A DNA stretch of 22,821 nucleotides from MVYY01 sp035369865 (GTDB lineage Bacteria > Bacteroidota > Bacteroidia > Bacteroidales > Paludibacteraceae), in NCBI GenBank assembly GCA_035369865.1, contig DAOOVG010000030.1, forward strand, positions 1-22,821, given 5' to 3'. The notes beneath the pieces were generated by a model. It saw only the letters and a program-made list of their open reading frames with translations. It was not told the origin of the DNA and made no database searches. Every line of letters begins with the position of its first letter. The stretch's first letter is position 1. Positions 7,902-15,515 of the stretch are shown piece after piece. A program made the translations under genes and the position numbers.

Positions 7902-9278
7902 ATGAAAAATCTTTATCTGATTATTTTTAATTTATTTCTTATATTTATATTCGTTTCCTGCAAAAAAAACGAAATTGATAAAAGAGTTCAAATAAGCAAT
8001 AGAGATCTGGAACAAATTATTCTTTCCGATACCCTTAAAGTCACCACAATGTATGGTTCTACCTCTTATTTTCTCTTTCGTGATGAAGATATGGGATTTG
8101 ATTATGAAATGGTAGAAAATTTAGCAGATTTTCTCAAAGTGAAGCTGAAAGTAGAGCTTGCCAATAGCGAACCTCAAATGATTCAACTTTTAAAAGATGG
8201 CAAAGTAGATATAGTAGCTTATAACATCCCCGAAACAAAAGAATTGAAAAAAGACTTTCAATATGTATTTCAACAGCCACGCAACAGTATGGCGATTGTT
8301 CAAAGAATGGGTCGCAATGCTCTTTCCAGTGTTGTTGAATTAAAAGATAAAAAAGTGTATGTAAAAAATAATAGTGTTTTTCATCAACGTTTGAAAGATT
8401 TGAATAACGAAATTGGCGGAGGAATACAAATTATAACTGTTCCTGATTCAGTAACCAATGATGAATTGATTGAAATGGTTGCCAATAGCAAAATAGATTT
8501 TACAGTAGCTTATCGAGATAAAGCGTTACTTCATCAGTCTTATTTTAGACGCCTTGATTGTCGCTTAACAATAGGCTTTGAACAAAATAACGGTTGGTTG
8601 ATACGAAAAACCAGTAAAAATCTTTTGACAGCTATCAAAGAATGGGAAAGTTTACAAAAGACGCAAGATAAAAAAAATAGATTATTAACTAAATATTGGG
8701 ATAAAAGTCCGTATTTTGTCATTCATAAAATAAAAATTCCAAAAGGAGCAATTAGCCCTTATGATGATTTATTTAAGAAATATGCACCTACCATTGGTTG
8801 GGATTGGCGATTACTGGCCGCTCTTGCTTTTCATGAATCGCGTTTTGATAGTGCAGCTATTTCACGAGTAGGAGCTCTCGGACTAATGCAATTAATGCCT
8901 CAAACTGCCGCCCAATTTGGCTTAGACAAAAGAGATATTTTTAATCCTGAAAAAAATATTGAAGCTTCCATTCAATACATTAAAAGTTTAAATATGGTTT
9001 TTAGTCAGGTTGCCGACAAAAATGAACGTATCAAATTTATTATAGCAAGTTATAATTCTGGTCCTTCTCATATACTTGATGCTATGGCTTTGGCTCAAAA
9101 ATATGGTAAAAATCCGTATATCTGGTTTGATAATGTAGAAGTATATTTACTTGAAAAAAGAAATCCAGAATATTACAATGATCCTGTGGTAAAAAATGGT
9201 TATTATAGAGGAACTGAAACTGTTCGATACGTTGAGAATGTATTAGATACCTATGAAAAGTATCTTAAACGTAAATAA
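7902..9278 (+). CDS. mltF: Membrane-bound lytic murein transglycosylase F (lipoprotein)
   Basis: Cleaves the MurNAc-GlcNAc bond of peptidoglycan with formation of 1,6-anhydroMurNAc ends. It has a lipoprotein signal: a hydrophobic stretch (residues 4-18) and a lipobox ending at C20 (F-V-S-C). Residues about 45-265 form a periplasmic solute-binding-protein (SBP_bac_3) domain, the regulatory module typical of MltF. Residues about 285-440 form the SLT transglycosylase domain with the catalytic Glu E312 followed by Ser (HESRFD), then GALGLMQLMPQTA and the later ASYNSGPSH motif. At 458 residues it is slightly shorter than E. coli MltF. Probably tethered to the outer membrane. It is third in the run with udk and the exonuclease. 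Confidence 0.93.
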   Translation: MKNLYLIIFNLFLIFIFVSCKKNEIDKRVQISNRDLEQIILSDTLKVTTMYGSTSYFLFRDEDMGFDYEMVENLADFLKVKLKVELANSEPQMIQLLKDGKVDIVAYNIPETKELKKDFQYVFQQPRNSMAIVQRMGRNALSSVVELKDKKVYVKNNSVFHQRLKDLNNEIGGGIQIITVPDSVTNDELIEMVANSKIDFTVAYRDKALLHQSYFRRLDCRLTIGFEQNNGWLIRKTSKNLLTAIKEWESLQKTQDKKNRLLTKYWDKSPYFVIHKIKIPKGAISPYDDLFKKYAPTIGWDWRLLAALAFHESRFDSAAISRVGALGLMQLMPQTAAQFGLDKRDIFNPEKNIEASIQYIKSLNMVFSQVADKNERIKFIIASYNSGPSHILDAMALAQKYGKNPYIWFDNVEVYLLEKRNPEYYNDPVVKNGYYRGTETVRYVENVLDTYEKYLKRK

Positions 9279-9324
9279 ATAAAATTCTCGTTTTTTATAT
9301 TTTATAAACTTTATCTTAATTTTA

Positions 9325-9355
9325 TTGCTGTAGAGTCGAAATAATTATATTTTTG
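9325..9355 (+). promoter_or_regulatory. Candidate promoter for tatA-tatC
   Basis: The best full promoter match in the window: TTG at 9325-9327 (-33 type), a 20-base spacer, then TATTTTTG at 9348-9355 (-7, consensus TAnnTTTG). Transcription would begin around 9362, about 17 bases before the tatA ATG at 9379. This suggests that tatA-tatC is transcribed separately from mltF. Confidence 0.55.
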
Positions 9356-9378
9356 TATTAAATAAAAAACATTAGACC

Positions 9379-9597
9379 ATGAATCCTTTACTTTTTAATT
9401 TAAATGGTTGGGAGATACCGATTATTCTTTTGGTAATTCTTCTTTTGTTCGGCGGAAAAAAAATTCCTGAGTTCATGAGTGGCTTGGGAAAAGGTATTCG
9501 CAGCTTTAAAAAAGGTTTAAATGATATTGAAGAAGAAATAAAAGCTGACCCGGACGAGAAGAAACCCAATGATAATAAATCATCTTCTTCAAAATAA
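9379..9597 (+). CDS. tatA: Twin-arginine translocase subunit TatA/TatE family
   Basis: Pore- or channel-forming subunit of the Tat system, which exports folded proteins carrying twin-arginine signal peptides. The 72-residue protein has the canonical layout: a short periplasmic N-terminus, one membrane helix (about 10-25, WEIPIILLVILLLFGG), the hinge F-G-G-K-K-I-P-E-F, an amphipathic helix (about 32-50, MSGLGKGIRSFKKGLNDI) and a polar acidic/Ser-rich tail. The hinge FGxKKIPE is diagnostic of TatA/E. A separate tatB is not seen, as usual in this phylum, where a TatA-type protein may cover both roles. tatC follows 95 bases later. Confidence 0.95.
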   Translation: MNPLLFNLNGWEIPIILLVILLLFGGKKIPEFMSGLGKGIRSFKKGLNDIEEEIKADPDEKKPNDNKSSSSK

Positions 9598-9637
9598 TTT
9601 GATTTGAATTTTCTTTCTCTAAGAAAATAATAAAAGC

Positions 9638-9660
9638 CAAGCAAAATTTTTTAATGCTTG
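9638..9660 (+). other. Small inverted repeat between tatA and tatC
   Basis: CAAGCA (9638-9643) and TGCTTG (9655-9660) can form a 6-bp stem around an 11-base AT loop, ending 32 bases before the tatC ATG. There is no T-run after it. It could be an RNA-stability or attenuation hairpin that sets the TatA:TatC ratio, or a chance pairing. Confidence 0.2.
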
Positions 9661-9692
9661 TGGTGTTCACTATTAAATTTCAGGGTAAATAG

Positions 9693-10502
9693 ATGAAAGA
9701 AAAAGAAATGTCCTTCTGGGAACATTTAGAAGAATTCCGGTGGACTCTGATCAGAATTATTATAGTTATTGCTGTTGCAACTATCATAGGTCTGATTCTT
9801 ATTCCTAAAATTTTTGATTCTATTATCTTAGCTCCGTGTTCTTCAAATTTCGTTCTTTACAGATTTTTTGAAAAGTTAAGTAATTATTTTCCTTTCCTCT
9901 CAAATTATTCCTCTTCTTCTTTTCATGTTAAGATATTGAACATCAATATGGCAACACAATTCATGACATATATGTCTGCTTCACTGGCTTTTGGATTTAT
10001 ATTTTCAATTCCATATATTCTTTATGAGTTGTGGAAATTTATCAGCCCAGCACTTTATGAAAAGGAAACCAAAGGAGTAAAAAAAGCTTTTCTATTGGGA
10101 GGAGTGTTGTTTCTGATAGGATGTTTATTGGGCTATTTTATTATTTTCCCATTAATATTCAGATTTTTAATTACTTTTAAATTGAGCAGCAACATTGAAA
10201 ATATGATTTCTTTAGATTCCTATATGCGAAATTTTTATACCCTTATTTTGTTAATGGGTATTGTTTTTGAGCTTCCTCTTTTATTCTGGTTATTGTCAAA
10301 TATGGGACTTATTACTCGTTCCTTTTTTAAAAAATATCGACGATATGCTATTGTTGTTTCGTTGGTGCTGGCTGCTTTGATTACACCTTCTGGCGATCCG
10401 TTTTCACTTTTCGTTGTAGCAATTCCACTTTATTTTTTGTGGGAATTTAGTGCTCTATTAGTGAAGAAAGATAATTTTGAACAAGATATTTTAACTTTGT
10501 AA
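9693..10502 (+). CDS. tatC: Sec-independent protein translocase TatC
   Basis: Core receptor of the Tat translocase; binds twin-arginine signal peptides and recruits TatA. 269 residues with six hydrophobic segments, close to the usual 240-270. The N-terminal cytoplasmic motif M-S-F-W-E-H-L-E-E-F-R-W is the TatC signature (consensus LEELRxR) and includes the conserved Glu residues for signal-peptide contact. Later SPALYEKETKGVKKAF matches the conserved loop before TM3, and ALITPSGDPFS matches the conserved segment near TM5-TM6. The ATG at 9693 is used; M6 is an alternative. It is paired with tatA upstream. Confidence 0.95.
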   Translation: MKEKEMSFWEHLEEFRWTLIRIIIVIAVATIIGLILIPKIFDSIILAPCSSNFVLYRFFEKLSNYFPFLSNYSSSSFHVKILNINMATQFMTYMSASLAFGFIFSIPYILYELWKFISPALYEKETKGVKKAFLLGGVLFLIGCLLGYFIIFPLIFRFLITFKLSSNIENMISLDSYMRNFYTLILLMGIVFELPLLFWLLSNMGLITRSFFKKYRRYAIVVSLVLAALITPSGDPFSLFVVAIPLYFLWEFSALLVKKDNFEQDILTL

Positions 10503-10550
10503 AATGTTATATTTCTAAAAATCATATATTAACTTTTAAAACTGATAATC

Positions 10551-11189
10551 ATGGAAAATGACTTTATTAAAACCGTCACTCATACCATTAAACATTGGTA
10601 TATTCCTTTAATTATTGGAATAATGTTCATTATTATAGGAATATTTTGTTTTGTTTCACCTTTGACTTCTTATTTAACCTTTTCATTGATTTTTTCAATT
10701 TCCTTCCTTTTTTCTGGTGTTTTGGAAATTGTTTTTTCTATTACAAATCGGAAAGAAATTGATAATTGGGGCTGGACATTGGCTTTTGGAATTATTACTT
10801 TCATAATTGGTCTTTTGCTGGTGCTCAATCCACAGATTACGATGCTTTCATTGCCTTATTTCATCGGCTTTCTCATGTTGTTTCGCTCAATTTTTGCTAT
10901 GAGCCTGGCGATAGATTTAAAGAATTATTATGTTCTGAATTGGGGATATTTATTAGCTATTGCTATTTTGGGAATTATCTTTTCTTTTATTTTGTTGCTC
11001 AATCCTTTATTTGGAGGAATTGCGATTACTTTATTGTTAGGTTTTACTTTTTTAGCAAGTGGTTGCTATAGTATTTATCTTTCTTTTGAATTAAAGCGGT
11101 TGAAAAAATATGCAGATAAAATTCCAGACGAATTAAGAGAAAGATATGAAAACATTAAGCGAGAAATTCAAGAAAAAATTTGGGAATAA
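10551..11189 (+). CDS. HdeD-like (DUF308) integral membrane protein
   Basis: A 212-residue protein with about six hydrophobic helices arranged as three similar hairpins. The first half of each hairpin ends in a loop with a Pro-containing motif (CFVSPLTSY, LVLNPQITM, LLLNPLFGG). This repeated 'xxxNP/SP' two-helix unit is characteristic of the HdeD/DUF308 family, named for an E. coli acid-resistance membrane protein; the biochemical role is unknown. The C-terminus (about 178-212) is charged, predicted helical and cytoplasmic (RLKKYADKIPDELRERYENIKREIQEK). It starts 48 bases after tatC, possibly as a third gene of that operon, and is followed by a strong terminator hairpin. I infer no specific link to Tat. 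Confidence 0.8.
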   Translation: MENDFIKTVTHTIKHWYIPLIIGIMFIIIGIFCFVSPLTSYLTFSLIFSISFLFSGVLEIVFSITNRKEIDNWGWTLAFGIITFIIGLLLVLNPQITMLSLPYFIGFLMLFRSIFAMSLAIDLKNYYVLNWGYLLAIAILGIIFSFILLLNPLFGGIAITLLLGFTFLASGCYSIYLSFELKRLKKYADKIPDELRERYENIKREIQEKIWE

Positions 11190-11202
11190 AATAACACTCC
11201 CT

Positions 11203-11233
11203 CCCTTGCTTCTTATACTTTAAGAAGCAAGGG
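11203..11233. terminator. Perfect 12-bp hairpin between convergent genes, likely bidirectional terminator
   Basis: CCCTTGCTTCTT (11203-11214) and its exact reverse complement AAGAAGCAAGGG (11222-11233) enclose a 7-base loop. It lies 13 bases after the stop of the plus-strand HdeD-like gene and 45 bases after the minus-strand plug gene ends. No long U-tract follows on the plus strand; the minus strand has a short T-rich stretch beyond the stem. Position and perfect pairing support transcript termination or 3'-end protection for both genes. Confidence 0.75.
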
Positions 11234-11278
11234 TAATGTAATATTCGTTATCATTAAGATAGAATAATTTTTTATTTA

Positions 11279-12529
11279 CTAATCAATTACTTTTACGCCG
11301 ATAAGTTTATCATAACGTCCTCCCCAAGGACGATGATAAACATAAATGGTATATTCATTGTTGGTTTGCCAATAACTGCCTTCTATTTTTTCTACAGAAG
11401 CTTTTTTTTCTCCTTTTGGAAGAAACCAATACTGATAATTATAACCTCCTTGCTTCAGTAAAATAGTCTTATTGTAACGTCCTTCAGCAAAATTGTACTG
11501 CATTTGCGATGTTTCATTCAGTAAATTATAATTATACTCTCCACCAATGTAAACTTGTCCATCAAAATAAGGCTGACCTGTATACAATGAAAAATGAACT
11601 TGCATATAATCAGCTTCAGTATTAATATCATCAAATGCTTCTTGATAATGAATAATGAATTTCCCGTTCAAATCTGGCTGAGATAAATAATTTTTCGAAG
11701 TTGATGGGACATCTTCTTTTAAATAAACATCATAAAATGTTTTATTAAAGCGAATTGTATCTAAGCCTTCGCCAACAACATAAATAGATGACATGTCAAA
11801 ATGGCGGTATTCATTACCTCCTTCAAATATTAGTGCTTTTTGATTAATATAACTTAGTTTTTCAGTACTTAAATAAGTAGGCAAAATATTAGTTACTTGA
11901 TTATCAATTCTGTTATTTTGCCTTACTACCATTTTAATTTCAGATTGAGGGTCTTGTAAACGATAGCCATTTAATCCAACTTCAATATCTAATTGCTGAA
12001 AACGTCCGCTCAATTCAATATCTGTATTTGCACGAAGTTTTGCAATAATATTTACTTTTGGTTCCACCATTGAAAAACAAGCTATCGCAACAGGATTTTC
12101 CATTTTGTTTTCTTCATAAATCATTACTATATAATTTCCTGATATTTTAAAATTCATTTCATCGTTTGGCAAAATAAAACGATAATGTGTATATTGATAA
12201 GTAGTGTTTTGTGACAAAGCATAATCGTAAATATTGCCAGTAGTAAATCCTTCTAAATATTCATTAGTCGATAAATTCGAAAGTGTCCAATCTGCATTAC
12301 AATGAAATACTTTGTAAGTGTAATTGTGAATATTATGTGACAATTCATCAAACTGAATTTCAAGGATATCTTTACTATTTAATTGTATGAGGGGTAAACT
12401 ATAATTTTGACCTGATAATCCAATTTGTAAAGTTTTAATAGTGGGATGCAAAATTTGAGTATGATAAATTGTTTGTGAATGTAAACTCATCACAAAAAAT
12501 AAAGGGATTAAAAATAAATTTCGTTTCAT
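11279..12529 (-). CDS. Type IX secretion system plug-domain protein (DUF5103)
   Basis: A 416-residue exported protein. It has a signal peptide (MKRNLFLIPLFFVMSLHSQ, cleavage near residue 19) followed by beta-rich sequence. The signature region YTYKVFHCNADWTLSNLSTNEYLEGF, then a THYRFILPNDEM-type and SGNYIVMIYEEN segment, is what I recognise as DUF5103, now described as the type 9 secretion plug family. In the solved T9SS translocon (SprA), a Plug protein closes the periplasmic side of the giant barrel when cargo is absent. No sprA/sov, porV or por/gld gene is in the window, so a role in an actual T9SS here is inferred from family. Conserved mid-to-late motifs (YVVGEGLDTIRFNKTF, PYFDGQVYIGGEYN) and a normal length suggest that it is intact. 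It is transcribed alone, facing the HdeD-like gene. Confidence 0.85.
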   Translation of the reverse strand: MKRNLFLIPLFFVMSLHSQTIYHTQILHPTIKTLQIGLSGQNYSLPLIQLNSKDILEIQFDELSHNIHNYTYKVFHCNADWTLSNLSTNEYLEGFTTGNIYDYALSQNTTYQYTHYRFILPNDEMNFKISGNYIVMIYEENKMENPVAIACFSMVEPKVNIIAKLRANTDIELSGRFQQLDIEVGLNGYRLQDPQSEIKMVVRQNNRIDNQVTNILPTYLSTEKLSYINQKALIFEGGNEYRHFDMSSIYVVGEGLDTIRFNKTFYDVYLKEDVPSTSKNYLSQPDLNGKFIIHYQEAFDDINTEADYMQVHFSLYTGQPYFDGQVYIGGEYNYNLLNETSQMQYNFAEGRYNKTILLKQGGYNYQYWFLPKGEKKASVEKIEGSYWQTNNEYTIYVYHRPWGGRYDKLIGVKVID

Positions 12530-12590
12530 GAACTATAAAAATTAAAAAACCTGCTAAGTAGAAATAAAACAAATTGTTTGTACAATATTA

Positions 12591-12598
12591 CAAATATA
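12591..12598 (-). promoter_or_regulatory. Candidate -7 box for the T9SS plug gene
   Basis: TATATTTG on the minus strand matches TAnnTTTG and would start transcription near 12584, about 55 bases before the ATG at 12529. A palindrome, TTGTACAA (12578-12585), overlaps the predicted start site. No -33 match at usual spacing. Confidence 0.4.
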
Positions 12599-12758
12599 GC
12601 CATGTTATTTGAATTTTTTAATAAAACAATAAAATAAATGGTTTATTTTTCTACTAATAACTAAATTATTGATAAATAATAAATTATTAATTAATTATAC
12701 GATTTTAATTAATGAAATAATTCTTTAATAAAATGATGAGTAACCAATAAAAAATGTG

Positions 12759-12766
12759 TAATTTTG
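12759..12766 (+). promoter_or_regulatory. Candidate -7 box for the nqr operon
   Basis: TAATTTTG matches TAnnTTTG. Transcription would begin around 12773, downstream of the in-frame ATG at 12754. This supports the ATG at 12832 as the true nqrA start with a leader of about 60 bases. The -33 region is weak (ATG in place of TTG at 12736-12738). Confidence 0.5.
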
Positions 12767-12831
12767 CAGCGTTTTTTAAGGTAGGGCAAAATTTCCCTAA
12801 AATAGAGATTAAATTTAAATTTAGAAATTTT

Positions 12832-14214
12832 ATGGCTAATCTGATAAAAACTACGCGAGGTCTTGATATTCCAATTGAGGGGGAAGCTCAAAAAACATTG
12901 GGCGGCACTATTATTTCAGATGTAGTGGCACTTGTACCGGAATATTATCATGGCGTCGTTCCTAAAATGTTAGTAAAAGTTGGCGATGAAGTTAAAGCAG
13001 GTTCACCCATTTTTTATGACAAAACTTTTAAAACCATGAATTTTGTTTCACCAGTGAGTGGTAAAGTTTTGGCTATTAACAGAGGTGAACGTAGAAAGAT
13101 ATTAAGTATCACTATCGAACGAGATAGCAAAATTCAATATGTTCCTTTTACGGTAAAACCCTTAACTGAAACAACCGGTGAAGAGGTAAAAGCTCAGTTA
13201 TTGAATGCTGGATTATGGCCTTTCATCAAACAACGTCCTTATGATATTATTGCCGACCCAAACAAATCACCTAAAGCAATTTTTATTTCTTGTTTTGATT
13301 CCTCACCGCTGGCTCTAGATTATAATTTTATTTTAAAAGGACAATTCATTGATTTTCAGGTTGGTATCGATGCTTTAAGCAAACTTACCAAAGGAAAAAT
13401 TCATCTGGGAATAAAACCAACAAAAGATTTTAATGATTTCCGTTCAGTTCGAAATGTAGAAGTTACCGAATATGAAGGACCTCATCCTATTGGCAATGTT
13501 GGCGTTCAAATTAACCACGTCGATCCTATTAACAAAGGAGAAATAGTTTGGACTATTAATGTTCAGCATGTATTGTTTATTGGAAGATTTTTCAATAAAG
13601 GGATTGTCGATTTAAGTTATACGCTTGCTTTAACCGGTCCCTGTGTAGTTCAACCTCAATATTATCGTACTATTGTTGGTGCTAACATCGAACCTTTTAT
13701 TAAGGGGAATGTATATAAAGGTCTTATTTTACGCTATATTACAGGAAATGTGCTCAGTGGAATTAAAATAGAAGAAAATGAATGGTTAAATCCCTATGCT
13801 TCTCAAATTTTTGTTCTTGAAGAAGGAAGTGACCAATATGAGCTTTTAGGTTGGGCAATGCCGAGAATCCATAAATTTAGTGCCAGTAATTTATATTTTT
13901 CAAAATTGTTTCAAAAAAAATGGTTTCAAAAATTTTTTGGCAAAATTAAATATCAATACGACGCACGTTTATTAGGTGGTAAACGTGCCATTATCATGTC
14001 CAATGAATATGATAAAGTATTACCTATGGATATTTTGCCAGAATATCTTTTTAAAGCCATGATTACGGGAAATATTGAAAAAATGGAAGCACTTGGAGGA
14101 TATGAAATTGCTCCTGAAGATGTGGCTTTATGTGAATTTATTTGTACTTCTAAATTGCCACTTCAACTTATTGTGCGTGATGCTTTAGATACAATGAAAA
14201 AAGAACTTGAATAA
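12832..14214 (+). CDS. nqrA: Na+-translocating NADH:quinone reductase subunit A
   Basis: Peripheral cytoplasmic subunit of the six-subunit Na+-NQR, which couples NADH oxidation by quinone to sodium export; NqrA is implicated in quinone interaction. 460 residues from the ATG at 12832, close to the usual ~450. The N-terminus MANLIKTTRGLDIPIEGEAQ is the classic NqrA start (I-K-x-x-x-G-L-D-I-P-I-x-G). A biotinyl-lipoyl-like segment follows (VPKMLVKVGDEVKAGSPIFYDK ... FVSPVSGKVLAINRGERR), then the SLBB-type and C-terminal domains. The in-frame ATG at 12754 lies upstream of the predicted transcription start, so I reject it. First gene of nqrABCDEF; nqrB starts 42 bases after its stop. Confidence 0.95.
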   Translation: MANLIKTTRGLDIPIEGEAQKTLGGTIISDVVALVPEYYHGVVPKMLVKVGDEVKAGSPIFYDKTFKTMNFVSPVSGKVLAINRGERRKILSITIERDSKIQYVPFTVKPLTETTGEEVKAQLLNAGLWPFIKQRPYDIIADPNKSPKAIFISCFDSSPLALDYNFILKGQFIDFQVGIDALSKLTKGKIHLGIKPTKDFNDFRSVRNVEVTEYEGPHPIGNVGVQINHVDPINKGEIVWTINVQHVLFIGRFFNKGIVDLSYTLALTGPCVVQPQYYRTIVGANIEPFIKGNVYKGLILRYITGNVLSGIKIEENEWLNPYASQIFVLEEGSDQYELLGWAMPRIHKFSASNLYFSKLFQKKWFQKFFGKIKYQYDARLLGGKRAIIMSNEYDKVLPMDILPEYLFKAMITGNIEKMEALGGYEIAPEDVALCEFICTSKLPLQLIVRDALDTMKKELE

Positions 14215-14256
14215 CACAATAGCATTAAATTTGCCTCTAACGGAAAAAATCGTGAT

Positions 14257-15468
14257 ATGAAGAATGCTTTAAGAAATTTCATGGATAAAATTAAACCTCA
14301 TTTTGAAAAAGGAGGTAAATTTGAAAAACTTCATTCAGTATATGATGGTTTTGAAACCTTCTTGTTTGTTCCCAACACTACTGCTCCAAAATATGGCAGC
14401 CACATCCATGATCCTAATGACACAAAACGTACTATGATAACAGTGGTAATAGCTCTTATTCCAGCACTTTTATTTGGGATGTACAATGTTGGCTATCAAC
14501 ACTATTTAGCTATTGGAGTAGATGCTAATTTTTGGACAACTTTTTTGTTTGGCTTTTTAGCAGTTTTACCCTATATAATTGTTTCTTATTTGGTTGGCTT
14601 AGGAATTGAATTTACGGTGGCTCAAATAAAAGGTGAAGAAATTCAAGAAGGTTTTTTGGTAACTGGATTTCTTATTCCTTTAATTTTACCAATCAATACT
14701 CCATTGTGGATGGTAGCTATTGCGACAGCTTTTGCTGTAATTTTTGCAAAAGAAGTTTTTGGTGGAACTGGAATGAATATTTTTAATGTAGCTTTGGTTA
14801 CACGAGCTTTTTTATTTTTTGCTTATCCAACTCACATGACAGGTGACTCAGTTTGGGTACGGACAGAAAGTGCTTTAGGTTTTGGTGGTGGTAAAGCAGT
14901 TGATGCTTTTTCAGGTGCAACACCGCTGGGACAAATTGCTACTTCAACAAATAGCCTCCCTCATATTACCAATACTTTTGGCAATACATTAAGTTTTTGG
15001 GATGGATTTATCGGATTAATCCCTGGCTCGGTTGGAGAAACCTCTAAAATTGCCATTTTGCTTGGGGCAATACTTTTCCTCATTACTGGCGTAGCAAGTT
15101 GGAAAACCATGTTCTCAGTATTTTTAGGCGGTGCTTTTATGGGAATTATTTTTAATTTGTTCGGTCCTGATACGGCTTCTGCTAATTTTCCATGGTATTG
15201 TCATTTAGTATTTGGCGGTTTTGCATTTGGTGCAGTATTTATGGCTACTGATCCGGTAACATCGGCTCGAACAGAAAAAGGGAAATGGATTTATGGCTTT
15301 CTGATAGGATGTATGGCTATCATCATTCGTGTCCTGAATCCAGGTTATGCTGAAGGAATGATGCTTGCTATTTTGCTAATGAATATTTTTGCTCCATTAA
15401 TTGATTATTATGTGGTTGAAGCAAATGTTAAACAACGCAACAAAAGAATAACAAAGCCTGTTCAATAA
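14257..15468 (+). CDS. nqrB: Na+-translocating NADH:quinone reductase subunit B
   Basis: Membrane subunit carrying a covalently bound FMN, a riboflavin site and much of the sodium pathway. The 403-residue protein is strongly hydrophobic (about 8-10 helices). The flavinylation motif is intact: D-A-F-S219-G-A-T222, where T222 should be the phosphoester-linked FMN threonine attached by the flavin transferase ApbE. An approximately 55-residue hydrophilic N-terminus precedes TM1, and KPHFEKGGKFEKLHSVYDGF is typical of NqrB. RnfD is the homologous alternative, but the nqrA and nqrF neighbours decide for NqrB. 47 bases separate it from nqrC. Confidence 0.95.
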   Translation: MKNALRNFMDKIKPHFEKGGKFEKLHSVYDGFETFLFVPNTTAPKYGSHIHDPNDTKRTMITVVIALIPALLFGMYNVGYQHYLAIGVDANFWTTFLFGFLAVLPYIIVSYLVGLGIEFTVAQIKGEEIQEGFLVTGFLIPLILPINTPLWMVAIATAFAVIFAKEVFGGTGMNIFNVALVTRAFLFFAYPTHMTGDSVWVRTESALGFGGGKAVDAFSGATPLGQIATSTNSLPHITNTFGNTLSFWDGFIGLIPGSVGETSKIAILLGAILFLITGVASWKTMFSVFLGGAFMGIIFNLFGPDTASANFPWYCHLVFGGFAFGAVFMATDPVTSARTEKGKWIYGFLIGCMAIIIRVLNPGYAEGMMLAILLMNIFAPLIDYYVVEANVKQRNKRITKPVQ

Positions 15469-15515
15469 ATTTAAACTGAAAGCTCTATTTACAATTATTA
15501 AATTTGAAATAAAGG

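Larger units (their letters stand above)
12530..12831. other. Divergent intergenic region, plug gene / nqrA
   Basis: 302 very AT-rich bases separating the minus-strand plug gene from nqrA. It holds a candidate -7 box for each direction and two overlapping short palindromes (12569-12581 and 12578-12585). No gene, RNA or repeat array was recognised. The frame running into nqrA from 12754 is treated as untranslated leader. Confidence 0.5.

Noticed and set aside
9372..9644. 90-codon minus-strand frame over tatA
   Set aside because: It is the antisense shadow of tatA, whose motifs are unambiguous.
12754..12831. N-terminal extension of nqrA from the ATG at 12754
   Set aside because: The ATG lies upstream of the predicted -7 box (12759-12766), and the conserved NqrA N-terminus begins at 12832.
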